DNA from: an uncultured Candidatus Actinomarina sp.
GTDB lineage: Bacteria; Actinomycetota; Acidimicrobiia; Actinomarinales; Actinomarinaceae
Assembly: GCA_902555985.1 (NCBI GenBank)
Contig: CACDUI010000004.1
Location: forward strand, 1-64,000
Direction: 5' to 3'
DNA length: 64,000 nucleotides
A model generated the notes under the pieces. It was given only the letters and a program-made list of their open reading frames with translations. It did not search any database and had not been told where the DNA came from. A program made the translations under genes and the position numbers. This document shows, in pieces, positions 24,110 through 32,518 of the stretch (position 1 is its first letter; every line of letters begins with the position of its first letter).

Positions 24110-26788
24110 GTGGTAAACTTTTTAAATCCAAGTATGAAAAATAAACTTATTTATGAATTTTCTAGTCAAAAAACCGATGGTGATGCATCATTAAGTAACC
24201 TTCTCGGCGGCAAGGGCGCAAATCTTGCAGAAATGTCAAAGCTTGGAATCAAAGTACCTGCAGGTTTTACTATCACGACTGAAGCTTGCAATTACTTTTC
24301 AAAGAATAAAAAATTACCTGATGGATTGCAAGATGAAATAATTAACTATGTTTCAAATTTAGAGAACTTATCTCAAAAAGTGTTTGGAAAAAATGAATCA
24401 CCACTTTTGCTATCTGTGAGATCAGGTGGCATGATTTCCATGCCTGGAATGATGGATTCTATATTAAATATAGGTCTAAATGATCAAAACGTGCAGAGCT
24501 TAGCAAAGGCTTTTAATGACGAGCGTTTTGCATTTGATTCATACAGAAGATTGATTCAAATGTATTCCAATGTTGTTCTAGGGGTAGAAATGAATAGGTT
24601 CGAAGCAGTTATTGCAAATAAAAAGCGTATGGATAATGTGACTTCTGATGCAGATTTTAATGTTGATCAGCTCGATTGGATAATTAACGCATATAAAAAT
24701 ACTGTTGAAAGATTTACAAACTCTTCATTTCCCCAAGATCCCCATGAACAACTACTTGGAGCTATAGAAGCTGTATTTAGTAGTTGGCAAAACAAAAGAG
24801 CAATGACTTATAGGAAGATAAATAATATTCCTGACTCTTTAGGCACTGCGGCAACAGTACAAACAATGGTTTTTGGCAATTTAAATGACAATTCAGGAAC
24901 TGGAGTAGCTTTTACTAGAAATCCCTCGAATGGCACCAATGAGCTTTACGGAGAATACTTAATAAACGCACAGGGAGAAGATGTAGTTGCAGGTATTAGA
25001 ACTCCCCACCCAATCAGAAATAATGAAATTGTTGAACAAGAGTCGCTCGAGTCAAAATTTCCTGAAGGGTTTAAAGAAATTAAAGAAATAGCATTAAAAC
25101 TCGAAAAACACTTTAAGGAAGTACAAGATATAGAGTTTACAATTGAAAACGAAGAAGTTTATTTACTGCAAACTAGAAAAGCTAAAAGAACTGCTCAGGC
25201 CAGTATAAAAATTGCTATAGATTTGCATAATGAAGGAATTACTACAAAAGAAGAGTCATTAATAATGGTAGATGCAAATAGCATTACGAATGTTTTACAT
25301 CCTCAATTTGTGGAATCACAGGAAAAAGCTCTTTTTAATAAAGCCCTTAACGCTTCTCCCGGAGCAGCTGTAGGTGAAATTGTTTTTGATGCAGATAAAG
25401 CGGAATCAGAGGCTAACAAAGGAAGAGATGTAGTTTTAGTTAGAGACGAGACCAGTCCAGAAGATATTCATGGAATGCATTCATCTGTAGGGATTCTTAC
25501 AACAAAAGGTGGAATGACAAGCCACGCTGCAGTAGTTGCTAGGGGAATGGGAAAACCATGTGTTGTTGGTGCTGAAGGTTTGACGATTGATATTCAAAAT
25601 AAAACAGTAAGTAACGGAGAGATAGTACTTACTGAAGGAGACATTATTTCTATAGACGGGTCTTTGGGAGAAGTTTATGTTGGGGAACTAGAGACTGAAC
25701 CACCGAGACCATCAGATGAGTTCAACACGCTTATGGAGTGGAGTAATGAGCATAAGAGATTAGCAATTAGAGCAAATGCAGAAACAGTATTAGACACTAA
25801 AAAGTCATTGGAGTTTGGTGCAGAGGGTATAGGGCTTTGCAGAACAGAGCACATGTTTTTTGAAGGAGAAAGAATTATTCCTATGCGCGAGATGATTATG
25901 TCAGAATCCAAACAAGGTAGGAAAAAAGCTTTAAAGAAATTAATTAATTTTCAAATTGATGATTTCGAGTCTCTTTTTTTATTGTTAAAAGAAAAGCCTA
26001 TAACAGTGAGGCTTCTTGATCCACCTATGCATGAGTTTTTACCAAAAAGTGATATTGAAATGGGTGAACTTGGTAATGTAATTGGAGTTACTCCAAGCTA
26101 CATTCGAGAAATGCTTGTTAAGCTATCTGAGAGTAATCCGATGCTTGGACATAGAGGAGTGCGCCTTGGATTAAGTTATCCTGAAATTTACCAGATGCAA
26201 GTAGAAGCAATAATTAGGGCTGCTTATAATTTACAAAAAAAAGAGAATGTAACAGTAGCGCCGGAGATAATGATTCCTTTGGTTATGAATGCTGAAGAAC
26301 TATTTCAAATGAAAAATATTCTTGTTAAGAAAATAAATAAGGTTCAAGAAAAATTAGGTTTTGTATTTAATTGCACAATCGGAACAATGATTGAACTACC
26401 TAGCGCTGCACTTAATTCTCAATCAATAGGTGAACATGCAGATTTTTTCTCATTTGGCACTAATGATTTAACACAAACTACCCTTGGTCTCTCAAGAGAT
26501 GATGCCTCAAAATTTCTTTCTAAGTATGTTGAAAATGATATATTTTCAGAAGATCCATTTGTGTCGATAGATAAAGAAACAGTTGGAAAAGTGGTTGAGA
26601 TTTCTGTCAATGATGGAAGAAAATCAAATAAAGATTTAAAAATTGGAGTTTGCGGAGAACATGCCGGAGAATCAGAATCTATTCACTTTTTTAATTCGCT
26701 AGCAATCGATTATATTTCTTGCTCTCCTTATAGAATACCGACCGCAAAACTTGCAGCAGCACAGGCAGAAATAATTAAAAACTATTAA
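24110..26788 (+). CDS. ppdK: Pyruvate, phosphate dikinase
   Basis: 892 residues, the full PPDK length. N-terminal ATP-grasp: LLGGKGANLAEM, then SVRSGGMISMPGMMDSILNIG. The phosphohistidine domain has GGMTSHAAVVARGMGKPCVVG with the catalytic His at about 472, followed by EGIGLCRTEHMFF and, in the PEP/pyruvate barrel, GHRGVRLG, PEIMIPLV, SFGTNDLTQTT and GVCGEHAG. It interconverts pyruvate + ATP + Pi with PEP + AMP + PPi, so it can run gluconeogenesis from acetate together with the glyoxylate shunt. The GTG at 24110 is taken as start; the ATG at 24134 fits the family N terminus better but has no ribosome site close by. Confidence 0.95.
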   Translation: MVNFLNPSMKNKLIYEFSSQKTDGDASLSNLLGGKGANLAEMSKLGIKVPAGFTITTEACNYFSKNKKLPDGLQDEIINYVSNLENLSQKVFGKNESPLLLSVRSGGMISMPGMMDSILNIGLNDQNVQSLAKAFNDERFAFDSYRRLIQMYSNVVLGVEMNRFEAVIANKKRMDNVTSDADFNVDQLDWIINAYKNTVERFTNSSFPQDPHEQLLGAIEAVFSSWQNKRAMTYRKINNIPDSLGTAATVQTMVFGNLNDNSGTGVAFTRNPSNGTNELYGEYLINAQGEDVVAGIRTPHPIRNNEIVEQESLESKFPEGFKEIKEIALKLEKHFKEVQDIEFTIENEEVYLLQTRKAKRTAQASIKIAIDLHNEGITTKEESLIMVDANSITNVLHPQFVESQEKALFNKALNASPGAAVGEIVFDADKAESEANKGRDVVLVRDETSPEDIHGMHSSVGILTTKGGMTSHAAVVARGMGKPCVVGAEGLTIDIQNKTVSNGEIVLTEGDIISIDGSLGEVYVGELETEPPRPSDEFNTLMEWSNEHKRLAIRANAETVLDTKKSLEFGAEGIGLCRTEHMFFEGERIIPMREMIMSESKQGRKKALKKLINFQIDDFESLFLLLKEKPITVRLLDPPMHEFLPKSDIEMGELGNVIGVTPSYIREMLVKLSESNPMLGHRGVRLGLSYPEIYQMQVEAIIRAAYNLQKKENVTVAPEIMIPLVMNAEELFQMKNILVKKINKVQEKLGFVFNCTIGTMIELPSAALNSQSIGEHADFFSFGTNDLTQTTLGLSRDDASKFLSKYVENDIFSEDPFVSIDKETVGKVVEISVNDGRKSNKDLKIGVCGEHAGESESIHFFNSLAIDYISCSPYRIPTAKLAAAQAEIIKNY

Positions 26789-26824
26789 TTATAAGATTCA
26801 ATAATTTCCGATATACTTGCTTTT

Positions 26825-27214
26825 ATGAATTACAAATTAATTAATAGACTTGACCCACTTGTATACCTTGGGTTGGTATTAGTAGGGTTTATCATGCCTG
26901 AAGTGGTTTACCGTTTATTCTTGTTTGATTTCACTGCTGTACTAGCAGAGAACCAAGCAATGATTGTTAGATCTATTGGCTTGCCACTTTACTTTGCAGC
27001 AATGGCTTTTTTCCTGCTTGGAGGCAACGCAGAGAATGGAAAACAATTAAACATAATAAGATACAGTGGAGGGCTTGGGTTAATAACTTTCGCAGTCTTT
27101 ACTGAATTTAACGGTTTTTTTGCTTTTGGCCTTGTAGAAATAGGATTAGCAGTTGTTACAGGATCACAAATCAAAAAAGAAGAAGGTTCTGGCAACTATT
27201 CAACAGAAGAATAA
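26825..27214 (+). CDS. Hypothetical four-helix membrane protein (129 aa)
   Basis: 129 residues with about four hydrophobic segments (13-33, 47-65, 78-95 and 96-113) and a polar, Glu/Lys-rich end. No family recognised. It lies 36 bp after PPDK in the same direction; the gap holds TATACTTGCTTTTATG, so it may have its own promoter. Function unknown. Confidence 0.6.
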   Translation: MNYKLINRLDPLVYLGLVLVGFIMPEVVYRLFLFDFTAVLAENQAMIVRSIGLPLYFAAMAFFLLGGNAENGKQLNIIRYSGGLGLITFAVFTEFNGFFAFGLVEIGLAVVTGSQIKKEEGSGNYSTEE

Positions 27215-27241
27215 TAAAAGTTATTATTTTGTGATACCTAC

Positions 27242-27267
27242 TAACTATTTATATGGTCAAATAGTTA
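27242..27267. promoter_or_regulatory. Operator-like inverted repeat upstream of fabI
   Basis: TAACTATTT and AAATAGTTA are perfect 9-bp arms separated by 8 bp, ending 9 bp before the fabI start and just before its AGGAAAAT ribosome site. The spacing is typical of a dimeric repressor site over a promoter; a lipid-responsive regulator would fit but is guesswork. Confidence 0.5.
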
Positions 27268-27276
27268 TAGGAAAAT

Positions 27277-28050
27277 ATGATTTTAAAAGATAAAAAAATT
27301 CTTATTACTGGAATTCTTACAGATAAAAGCATAGCTTATGCCTCTGCAAAAATTGCAATAGAAAATGGAGCAACAGTTGTAGCTACAGGCTTTGGCAAAG
27401 GCCTTCGTATTACTGAAAGAGCAGTAAAGAGGCTTTCAGATGATATCAAAGTATTTTCAATGGACATTGAAAACCAAGATGAAGTTGATGCCGCAGTAGA
27501 AAGTGTAAAACAAGAAGTTGGTAATTTAGATGGGATTTTACACGCAATCGCTTTCTCACCAACTGAAGCAATGGGTGGTAATTTTTTGAATACAGACATA
27601 TCAGATGCAGTAAAAAGTTTTGAGATTTCTGCATTTTCTTTAAAAACACTAGCAACATCTTTTCAACCTTTACTAAACAATCCTTCTTCAATTGTTGCTC
27701 TGGATTTTGACAATACGCAGGCTTGGCCCGGATACGACTGGCAGGGTGTTGCAAAATCAAGCTTACAATCAATAGTTAGATATCTGGGTTATTACATGGG
27801 CAAGGATGGAGTAAGAGTTAATGCTGTTGCTGCCGGTCCTTTAGCTACAACTGCTGCTAAAAACATTCCTGGTTTTTCTGAAATGAATGAAGAGTGGAAT
27901 AAACGGGCTCCTTTAGGTTGGGATACAAAAAACCCTGAGCCTGTAGCAAAAGTAGTTAATTTTTTACTTTCAGATTTTTCTGAAATGGTAACTGGAGAAA
28001 TAATTCATGCTGATGGAGGGGTTCACTCTATTGGTGGATCAATGCTGTAA
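27277..28050 (+). CDS. fabI: Enoyl-ACP reductase (FabI/InhA type)
   Basis: 257 residues, an SDR with the FabI features: KKILITGILTDKSIAYASAK at the N terminus (the FabI/InhA variant of the glycine-rich loop), LDGILHAIAFSP, and the Tyr-x6-Lys pair in GYDWQGVAKSSL. GVRVNAVAAGPLATTAAK and the final GEIIHADGG complete the fold. The YDWQxVAK form is closer to actinobacterial InhA than to proteobacterial FabI. It catalyses the last reduction step of fatty-acid elongation with NAD(P)H. It stands apart from the main fab operon, behind an operator-like repeat. Confidence 0.9.
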   Translation: MILKDKKILITGILTDKSIAYASAKIAIENGATVVATGFGKGLRITERAVKRLSDDIKVFSMDIENQDEVDAAVESVKQEVGNLDGILHAIAFSPTEAMGGNFLNTDISDAVKSFEISAFSLKTLATSFQPLLNNPSSIVALDFDNTQAWPGYDWQGVAKSSLQSIVRYLGYYMGKDGVRVNAVAAGPLATTAAKNIPGFSEMNEEWNKRAPLGWDTKNPEPVAKVVNFLLSDFSEMVTGEIIHADGGVHSIGGSML

Positions 28051-28055
28051 TAGAA

Positions 28056-28433
28056 GTGAAAAAATTAATTCCACTTCTAATCTTTTTTATTTTTATACAG
28101 TGTTCTTCAGGTTCTTCTAATTCAGCAACTGAAGAAGTCAGTAATACTGAGGAAGTCAGTAATACTGAGGAACCCAGTAGTACAAACAGTGTTCAAGTTT
28201 CTAATTCTTGTGATGACGTACAAGATGCGCTAAATCAGGTTTATTTGGCTTACTCTGAAATTGAGGCAGGCTCACTTCCTTCTCCAGCAACTTTAGATTC
28301 ATTTTTAGATTGGCCTTTACTTTTTAATCAGACTTTAAAAAATAATCCAGCCTATAGCGATATTATTGCTTCGGTATCGAATTTTGATGAGTTAATTACT
28401 AATAATCCAGACTGCTTAGGTGAGTTGGAATGA
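28056..28433 (+). CDS. Small putative lipoprotein with tandem Glu/Ser/Asn repeat
   Basis: 125 residues from GTG at 28056. A signal segment ends in FIQCSSG (Cys16), a passable lipobox. A Ser/Glu/Thr/Asn-rich linker follows with an 18-bp tandem DNA repeat (EEVSNT twice). The remaining 75 residues form a small domain with two cysteines (SCDDV and DCLGE) that may pair. Family unknown. Five bp separate it from fabI, and its end overlaps the next exported protein by 4 bp (ATGA), so it may be transcribed with both. Confidence 0.62.
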   Translation: MKKLIPLLIFFIFIQCSSGSSNSATEEVSNTEEVSNTEEPSSTNSVQVSNSCDDVQDALNQVYLAYSEIEAGSLPSPATLDSFLDWPLLFNQTLKNNPAYSDIIASVSNFDELITNNPDCLGELE

Positions 28434-29872
28434 CAAAAAAAGTTATTATATTTACATTAATTTTATCAATCAATATTATCAGTCCTGTAAGGGCAGATGA
28501 AGAATGCACCAACCTTTCGCAGGAAGATATACAATCCTCGATTGATAAAGCTACAGAAGGTAAAACACCTAGTGAAGTATCTGTAGAAGCAATAATTAAT
28601 CAAATAAATCAAGACTTCAAAACAAACTGTACTCAAGAACAGTTTTTTAATTTACAAAAAAATGCATTAGAGAATGGTAAATGTCTAGCTGAATTTGAGT
28701 TCAATGAATTTTATAAAATTGCAGATAATTTTGTAAATAACTTGTCTTTATTTAGGAATCAAGCAGCAACTGCTGTAGCAAGTACACAGCAGTTTATGGT
28801 GGATGTTGAAGTATTAAATCTCGGACCTATTGCAGAAATTGCAAATGCAGGAAGCCAGAACATGGATCAAGTAAATGCACTAGATGAAAGGATTGCAGTT
28901 CTAGAACAAAGAAATGAAGAGCTTATGAAAGAACTTGGTTATTCAACTAGTTCTGAGAATCTATCAGATTCCTCTAATACAGCGAACTTAAATGAAATTA
29001 ATTCATTATTGGAGCAAATAGACCAACTTTATTCACTTCAGGGAACTGCATACGAGATTGAAAGTTTACAACAGCAAGTAAAATCACTAAATGATTACGC
29101 AATAGAACTTCAAGGATTGATTGATTCAGCTAGTGAAGATAGTGATACAAGTGCAGTTGAAGAACAATTAACCACTACTCGTGAAGAGATATCTTCATTG
29201 GAAGCGGTAATTGCAGAACGTGAGAGTACAACAAATGGATTAACACTTACAGATATAAATAACCGCATTAGTGAACTTGAAGCTAAGATTGCTCAATTAC
29301 AATCAGAATCAAATTCAACAGGAACTAATTCTGACACCTCAACTTCACCATCTGATAATCCACTTGAACAGGAATTTCAAAGAAATATTGAAGAGTTAGA
29401 AAGGCTACAACAAGAGGTACAGACACTTCTTACAAATGTTTCTCAGTCAAGTGAAGAGGCAGTAAATACATCTATCAACGAGGCTAATCTAATGGAACAA
29501 GAAGCAATGGATTTGTACTTTGGTGTTTACATTGAATTAAAGATGGCAGCAGATTATCTAGCAATGTTAGAAATACATGACAGAGCATTTTTCAACGGAA
29601 TGCTTAGGGTTGCATCGAACTGTGACGCTGAATATTACAAATCTAATGGTCTTGAATTACAGTATGGTAAATTGATTAAAAAACTTTCAGATGTCTCAAG
29701 CATACTTGAAGCAACTGCTAATAATCTAAGGGAGGTATCTGTATTTGAAGCAACGACCTTTAATGCGTTAAAGCAGAAGTACGCATCAATGGGTATAGAT
29801 TTTAATGTTCAATTTTTTGAATGTCCTGTTGACGAACCTAATTGTGAACCACCTCCTCCACCTAAGGGGTAG
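28430..29872 (+). CDS. Secreted coiled-coil protein, 480 aa
   Basis: A cleavable signal peptide (about 1-22, ending PVRADEE) is followed by a long region of heptad-like Leu/Glu/Gln segments, with clear coiled coils near residues 155-180, 200-235 and 275-350 separated by Ser/Asn/Thr-rich linkers. The C terminus carries a cysteine pair and a proline run (CPVDEPNC then EPPPPPKG). Several other cysteines (ECTNL, NCTQEQ, KCLAE, NCDAEYY) suggest disulfides outside the cell. No family recognised. It overlaps the small lipoprotein gene. A structural surface or periplasmic-space protein is plausible. Confidence 0.65.
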   Translation: MTKKVIIFTLILSINIISPVRADEECTNLSQEDIQSSIDKATEGKTPSEVSVEAIINQINQDFKTNCTQEQFFNLQKNALENGKCLAEFEFNEFYKIADNFVNNLSLFRNQAATAVASTQQFMVDVEVLNLGPIAEIANAGSQNMDQVNALDERIAVLEQRNEELMKELGYSTSSENLSDSSNTANLNEINSLLEQIDQLYSLQGTAYEIESLQQQVKSLNDYAIELQGLIDSASEDSDTSAVEEQLTTTREEISSLEAVIAERESTTNGLTLTDINNRISELEAKIAQLQSESNSTGTNSDTSTSPSDNPLEQEFQRNIEELERLQQEVQTLLTNVSQSSEEAVNTSINEANLMEQEAMDLYFGVYIELKMAADYLAMLEIHDRAFFNGMLRVASNCDAEYYKSNGLELQYGKLIKKLSDVSSILEATANNLREVSVFEATTFNALKQKYASMGIDFNVQFFECPVDEPNCEPPPPPKG

Positions 29873-29903
29873 TGCCTTGAGATTTAATTGTTACAATTAA
29901 CTT

Positions 29904-32504
29904 GTGAATAAAAAAATTATTTTTATTGTTTTAAGCCTTATTATTTCTTCTTGTTCAGGTGGAAATGAAAATACAATTGATGAATTAGAACAGCAAATTG
30001 TAGCCCTAGAAGAAAAAGGTGAACTAACTCCTGAAGAGGAAGCTGAATTAGAAGCACTCATTGAAGAGCAAGACTCTCTCACTGAATCCCAAGAAAATTT
30101 AGACGAAGAAGTCGAAAGCGCATATGATTCAGAATCCTACGATGCATGTCTTGAAATGATGGGTGCTGATTTTGGAGGGAGATTAAATTGTGCAGAAGAA
30201 CTAGACAAAAATGATCCAATATTCTCAAAATACTATACAGTAGGTGAGCCTGATCCAGAATTCAATCCAGGAAAGTTTCTTCCTAGGCACTGTACTTATG
30301 AAGGAGAGTTTAATGGAGAATTTTATGAAGAAACTTCTTTGATTGATATTCCAGAACTGTTGGAGAAACTTGACATTGATTATTTCCATGTTTCCCAAGG
30401 TCTTTATGAAGATTATAAAATACATCCCTTAAACATTGAAGATTATAAAGGAGAATATGGTGCATCTTTAGGAGCTATTTACTGTGCTTCTGACTGGTAC
30501 TTTGAACACGGTATTGGTGGAGATGGACTTGTTGTTGGAGATGAGCCAGAAGCTGAGTTACAAAAAAATTTCTATGGGTATTCTTCTTATACAAGAGTCT
30601 CTGAATTTTATACAACAAAAATTGGAGTTCAGCAAGGTGTATGGGGCCAGTGGATTCAAGCCCCAGGAGCACATCCCTATGGTCCTGGTGGTGGAACTAT
30701 AGAAGGTGGATATGGAATATACGAAAAATTTGGACGTTCAAAATACCCAACCTATATGGCTAGCGGAGCAAATAAGTTTTACAACGGAAACAGCACATAT
30801 AGCGGTTGGGGTTTTTACGAAAGACGTTGTGATTGTGCTGATTTTGGTGGTGTTCAATTAACAAATAAAGTTCTTAATCTTCCAAACGCTATCCATTTTG
30901 ATGAAGATCAAGAGGAGTATGCTGAAGATGGTGGAATATATTTTGGACATGGGTGGTTTGCACTCCCAATATTCAGTGGTGAGGAAAGGCCAGAATCTTT
31001 TTTACTAGATGATCACAGTGATCGGGGTAAATTAACCTGGACTTTTGTCTCTAATAGCGCTCAGTACAGTGGACCTATGTGGGCATACGTTCCAGAATTC
31101 TGGATTAGACACATAGATGTTAATAATGCTTTTACTTTGTTAGAAGATGGATCTGAAGACAATGAAGATCTTTTAGGAGAGGAGTTAAGAAAAATACTAA
31201 TCGAATATATTGCAGGTAGGTATGAAAACAAAGCTCTTAATGAATATATAAAAGGACTTGATTGGTATGTTGATAATGCTAATGACTACGATTATGAAAT
31301 GGAAACTCCTCTTTTTTGGACAGAGGAAAAAAATACTCTAGCTTATAGGTCAACTAATCACGTAGCTATTGGTGCAGAAATGTATGAACTTCCAATATTC
31401 ACAGAATATGACGATAACGGAGATCTGTATATCAAAATATTTCCGACAATGGCCCCTTCTTTAAAAGATAAAGAATTTTTTACACTAGATGCAAGGTCAT
31501 ATGATGTTGGCGTGTATAACAATTTTGTTAAGTATTTCAATGGAGATTCTGAAATTGAAGATGTAAATACAAATATAAAACAATACTCAACACCGCTTAT
31601 TGTAGAAACACATGATCGTGACCCTTTAGCAAAAAACCTAAAACAAGGAGGTTTATATTCTGTAGATGAAAGACTTGTTAGATGGAATCTTTACCTCCAG
31701 GGAGAAACAAAAAATGGAGAAACAAATACCTTTTGGGACTGGAGTGGCACTCCTACTGCAGAAAGAGATTTATCTCAATATTATAAAGTTTTAACACCAG
31801 GTGGAGTAAATGACTACACATCTTATCAATTCGTTCCCGTTGACAGTAATCAAGTTCCTGATAACTTAAAAATAATGGAAATGAACACTCTCGAACGAGG
31901 AAATTCATACATGCCACATATTAAATCTAATAGTGACAAGGTTTGGGAAGAAGAAATTAAAAAAAATACAGATAATGCATTTAATGTTGACTCTATCCCA
32001 TATGATTACTCTTGCTTCGATTGTGATAATGGCGGATGTGATACAACTGTATATGAGACAACATTAGATGATGGAAGCATGATTAAATATCGTTGGTATC
32101 GATTTAAAGATCAACCTACTTTTAAGTATTTATCAATAGATTATCCAGAAATATATACAGAGGAATACCTAGACTTTTTACAATTAAAAATTGAAAAAAT
32201 GCATAAAGAATGGCTTCATAATCAAGAATTCATTTCCAAGCCAAATAGTTTGGAAAATTTTCATCTTGTTGAATTAGATAATGGCATGGTTGTAGATCCA
32301 CCATCTGGAAAAGAATTTGGCTGGGTTCCAATAGTAATAGAGGTAGAAATACCATATGGAAAATATGTGACAGATAGAAATTATTATGATTTATCCTGCG
32401 GAACTTTTCCTGGAGATCCATCTTGTAATCTCAATGATATTAATGGTCAGGAGGGTAGGAAGATGATAGCTACCGACGGGGCTTATAGAGTAAGCACCCC
32501 GTAA
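29904..32504 (+). CDS. Large surface lipoprotein, 866 aa, function unknown
   Basis: From GTG at 29904. The signal ends in LIISSC (Cys17), a good lipobox. Residues 22-75 form an acidic coiled coil (ELEQQIVALEEKG...EEEAELEALIEEQ). The remaining 780 residues are a globular region rich in Tyr, Trp, Gly and Asp, with stretches such as WGQWIQAPGAHPYGPGGGT, DDHSDRGKLTW and YVPEFWIRHIDV that look like a beta-rich extracellular or carbohydrate-binding fold. A cysteine cluster CFDCDNGGC lies near 696-704. I do not recognise the family. It is convergent with the metallopeptidase-like lipoprotein gene, 14 bp apart. Confidence 0.65.
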   Translation: MNKKIIFIVLSLIISSCSGGNENTIDELEQQIVALEEKGELTPEEEAELEALIEEQDSLTESQENLDEEVESAYDSESYDACLEMMGADFGGRLNCAEELDKNDPIFSKYYTVGEPDPEFNPGKFLPRHCTYEGEFNGEFYEETSLIDIPELLEKLDIDYFHVSQGLYEDYKIHPLNIEDYKGEYGASLGAIYCASDWYFEHGIGGDGLVVGDEPEAELQKNFYGYSSYTRVSEFYTTKIGVQQGVWGQWIQAPGAHPYGPGGGTIEGGYGIYEKFGRSKYPTYMASGANKFYNGNSTYSGWGFYERRCDCADFGGVQLTNKVLNLPNAIHFDEDQEEYAEDGGIYFGHGWFALPIFSGEERPESFLLDDHSDRGKLTWTFVSNSAQYSGPMWAYVPEFWIRHIDVNNAFTLLEDGSEDNEDLLGEELRKILIEYIAGRYENKALNEYIKGLDWYVDNANDYDYEMETPLFWTEEKNTLAYRSTNHVAIGAEMYELPIFTEYDDNGDLYIKIFPTMAPSLKDKEFFTLDARSYDVGVYNNFVKYFNGDSEIEDVNTNIKQYSTPLIVETHDRDPLAKNLKQGGLYSVDERLVRWNLYLQGETKNGETNTFWDWSGTPTAERDLSQYYKVLTPGGVNDYTSYQFVPVDSNQVPDNLKIMEMNTLERGNSYMPHIKSNSDKVWEEEIKKNTDNAFNVDSIPYDYSCFDCDNGGCDTTVYETTLDDGSMIKYRWYRFKDQPTFKYLSIDYPEIYTEEYLDFLQLKIEKMHKEWLHNQEFISKPNSLENFHLVELDNGMVVDPPSGKEFGWVPIVIEVEIPYGKYVTDRNYYDLSCGTFPGDPSCNLNDINGQEGRKMIATDGAYRVSTP

Positions 32505-32518
32505 CTAATTTTTTCATA

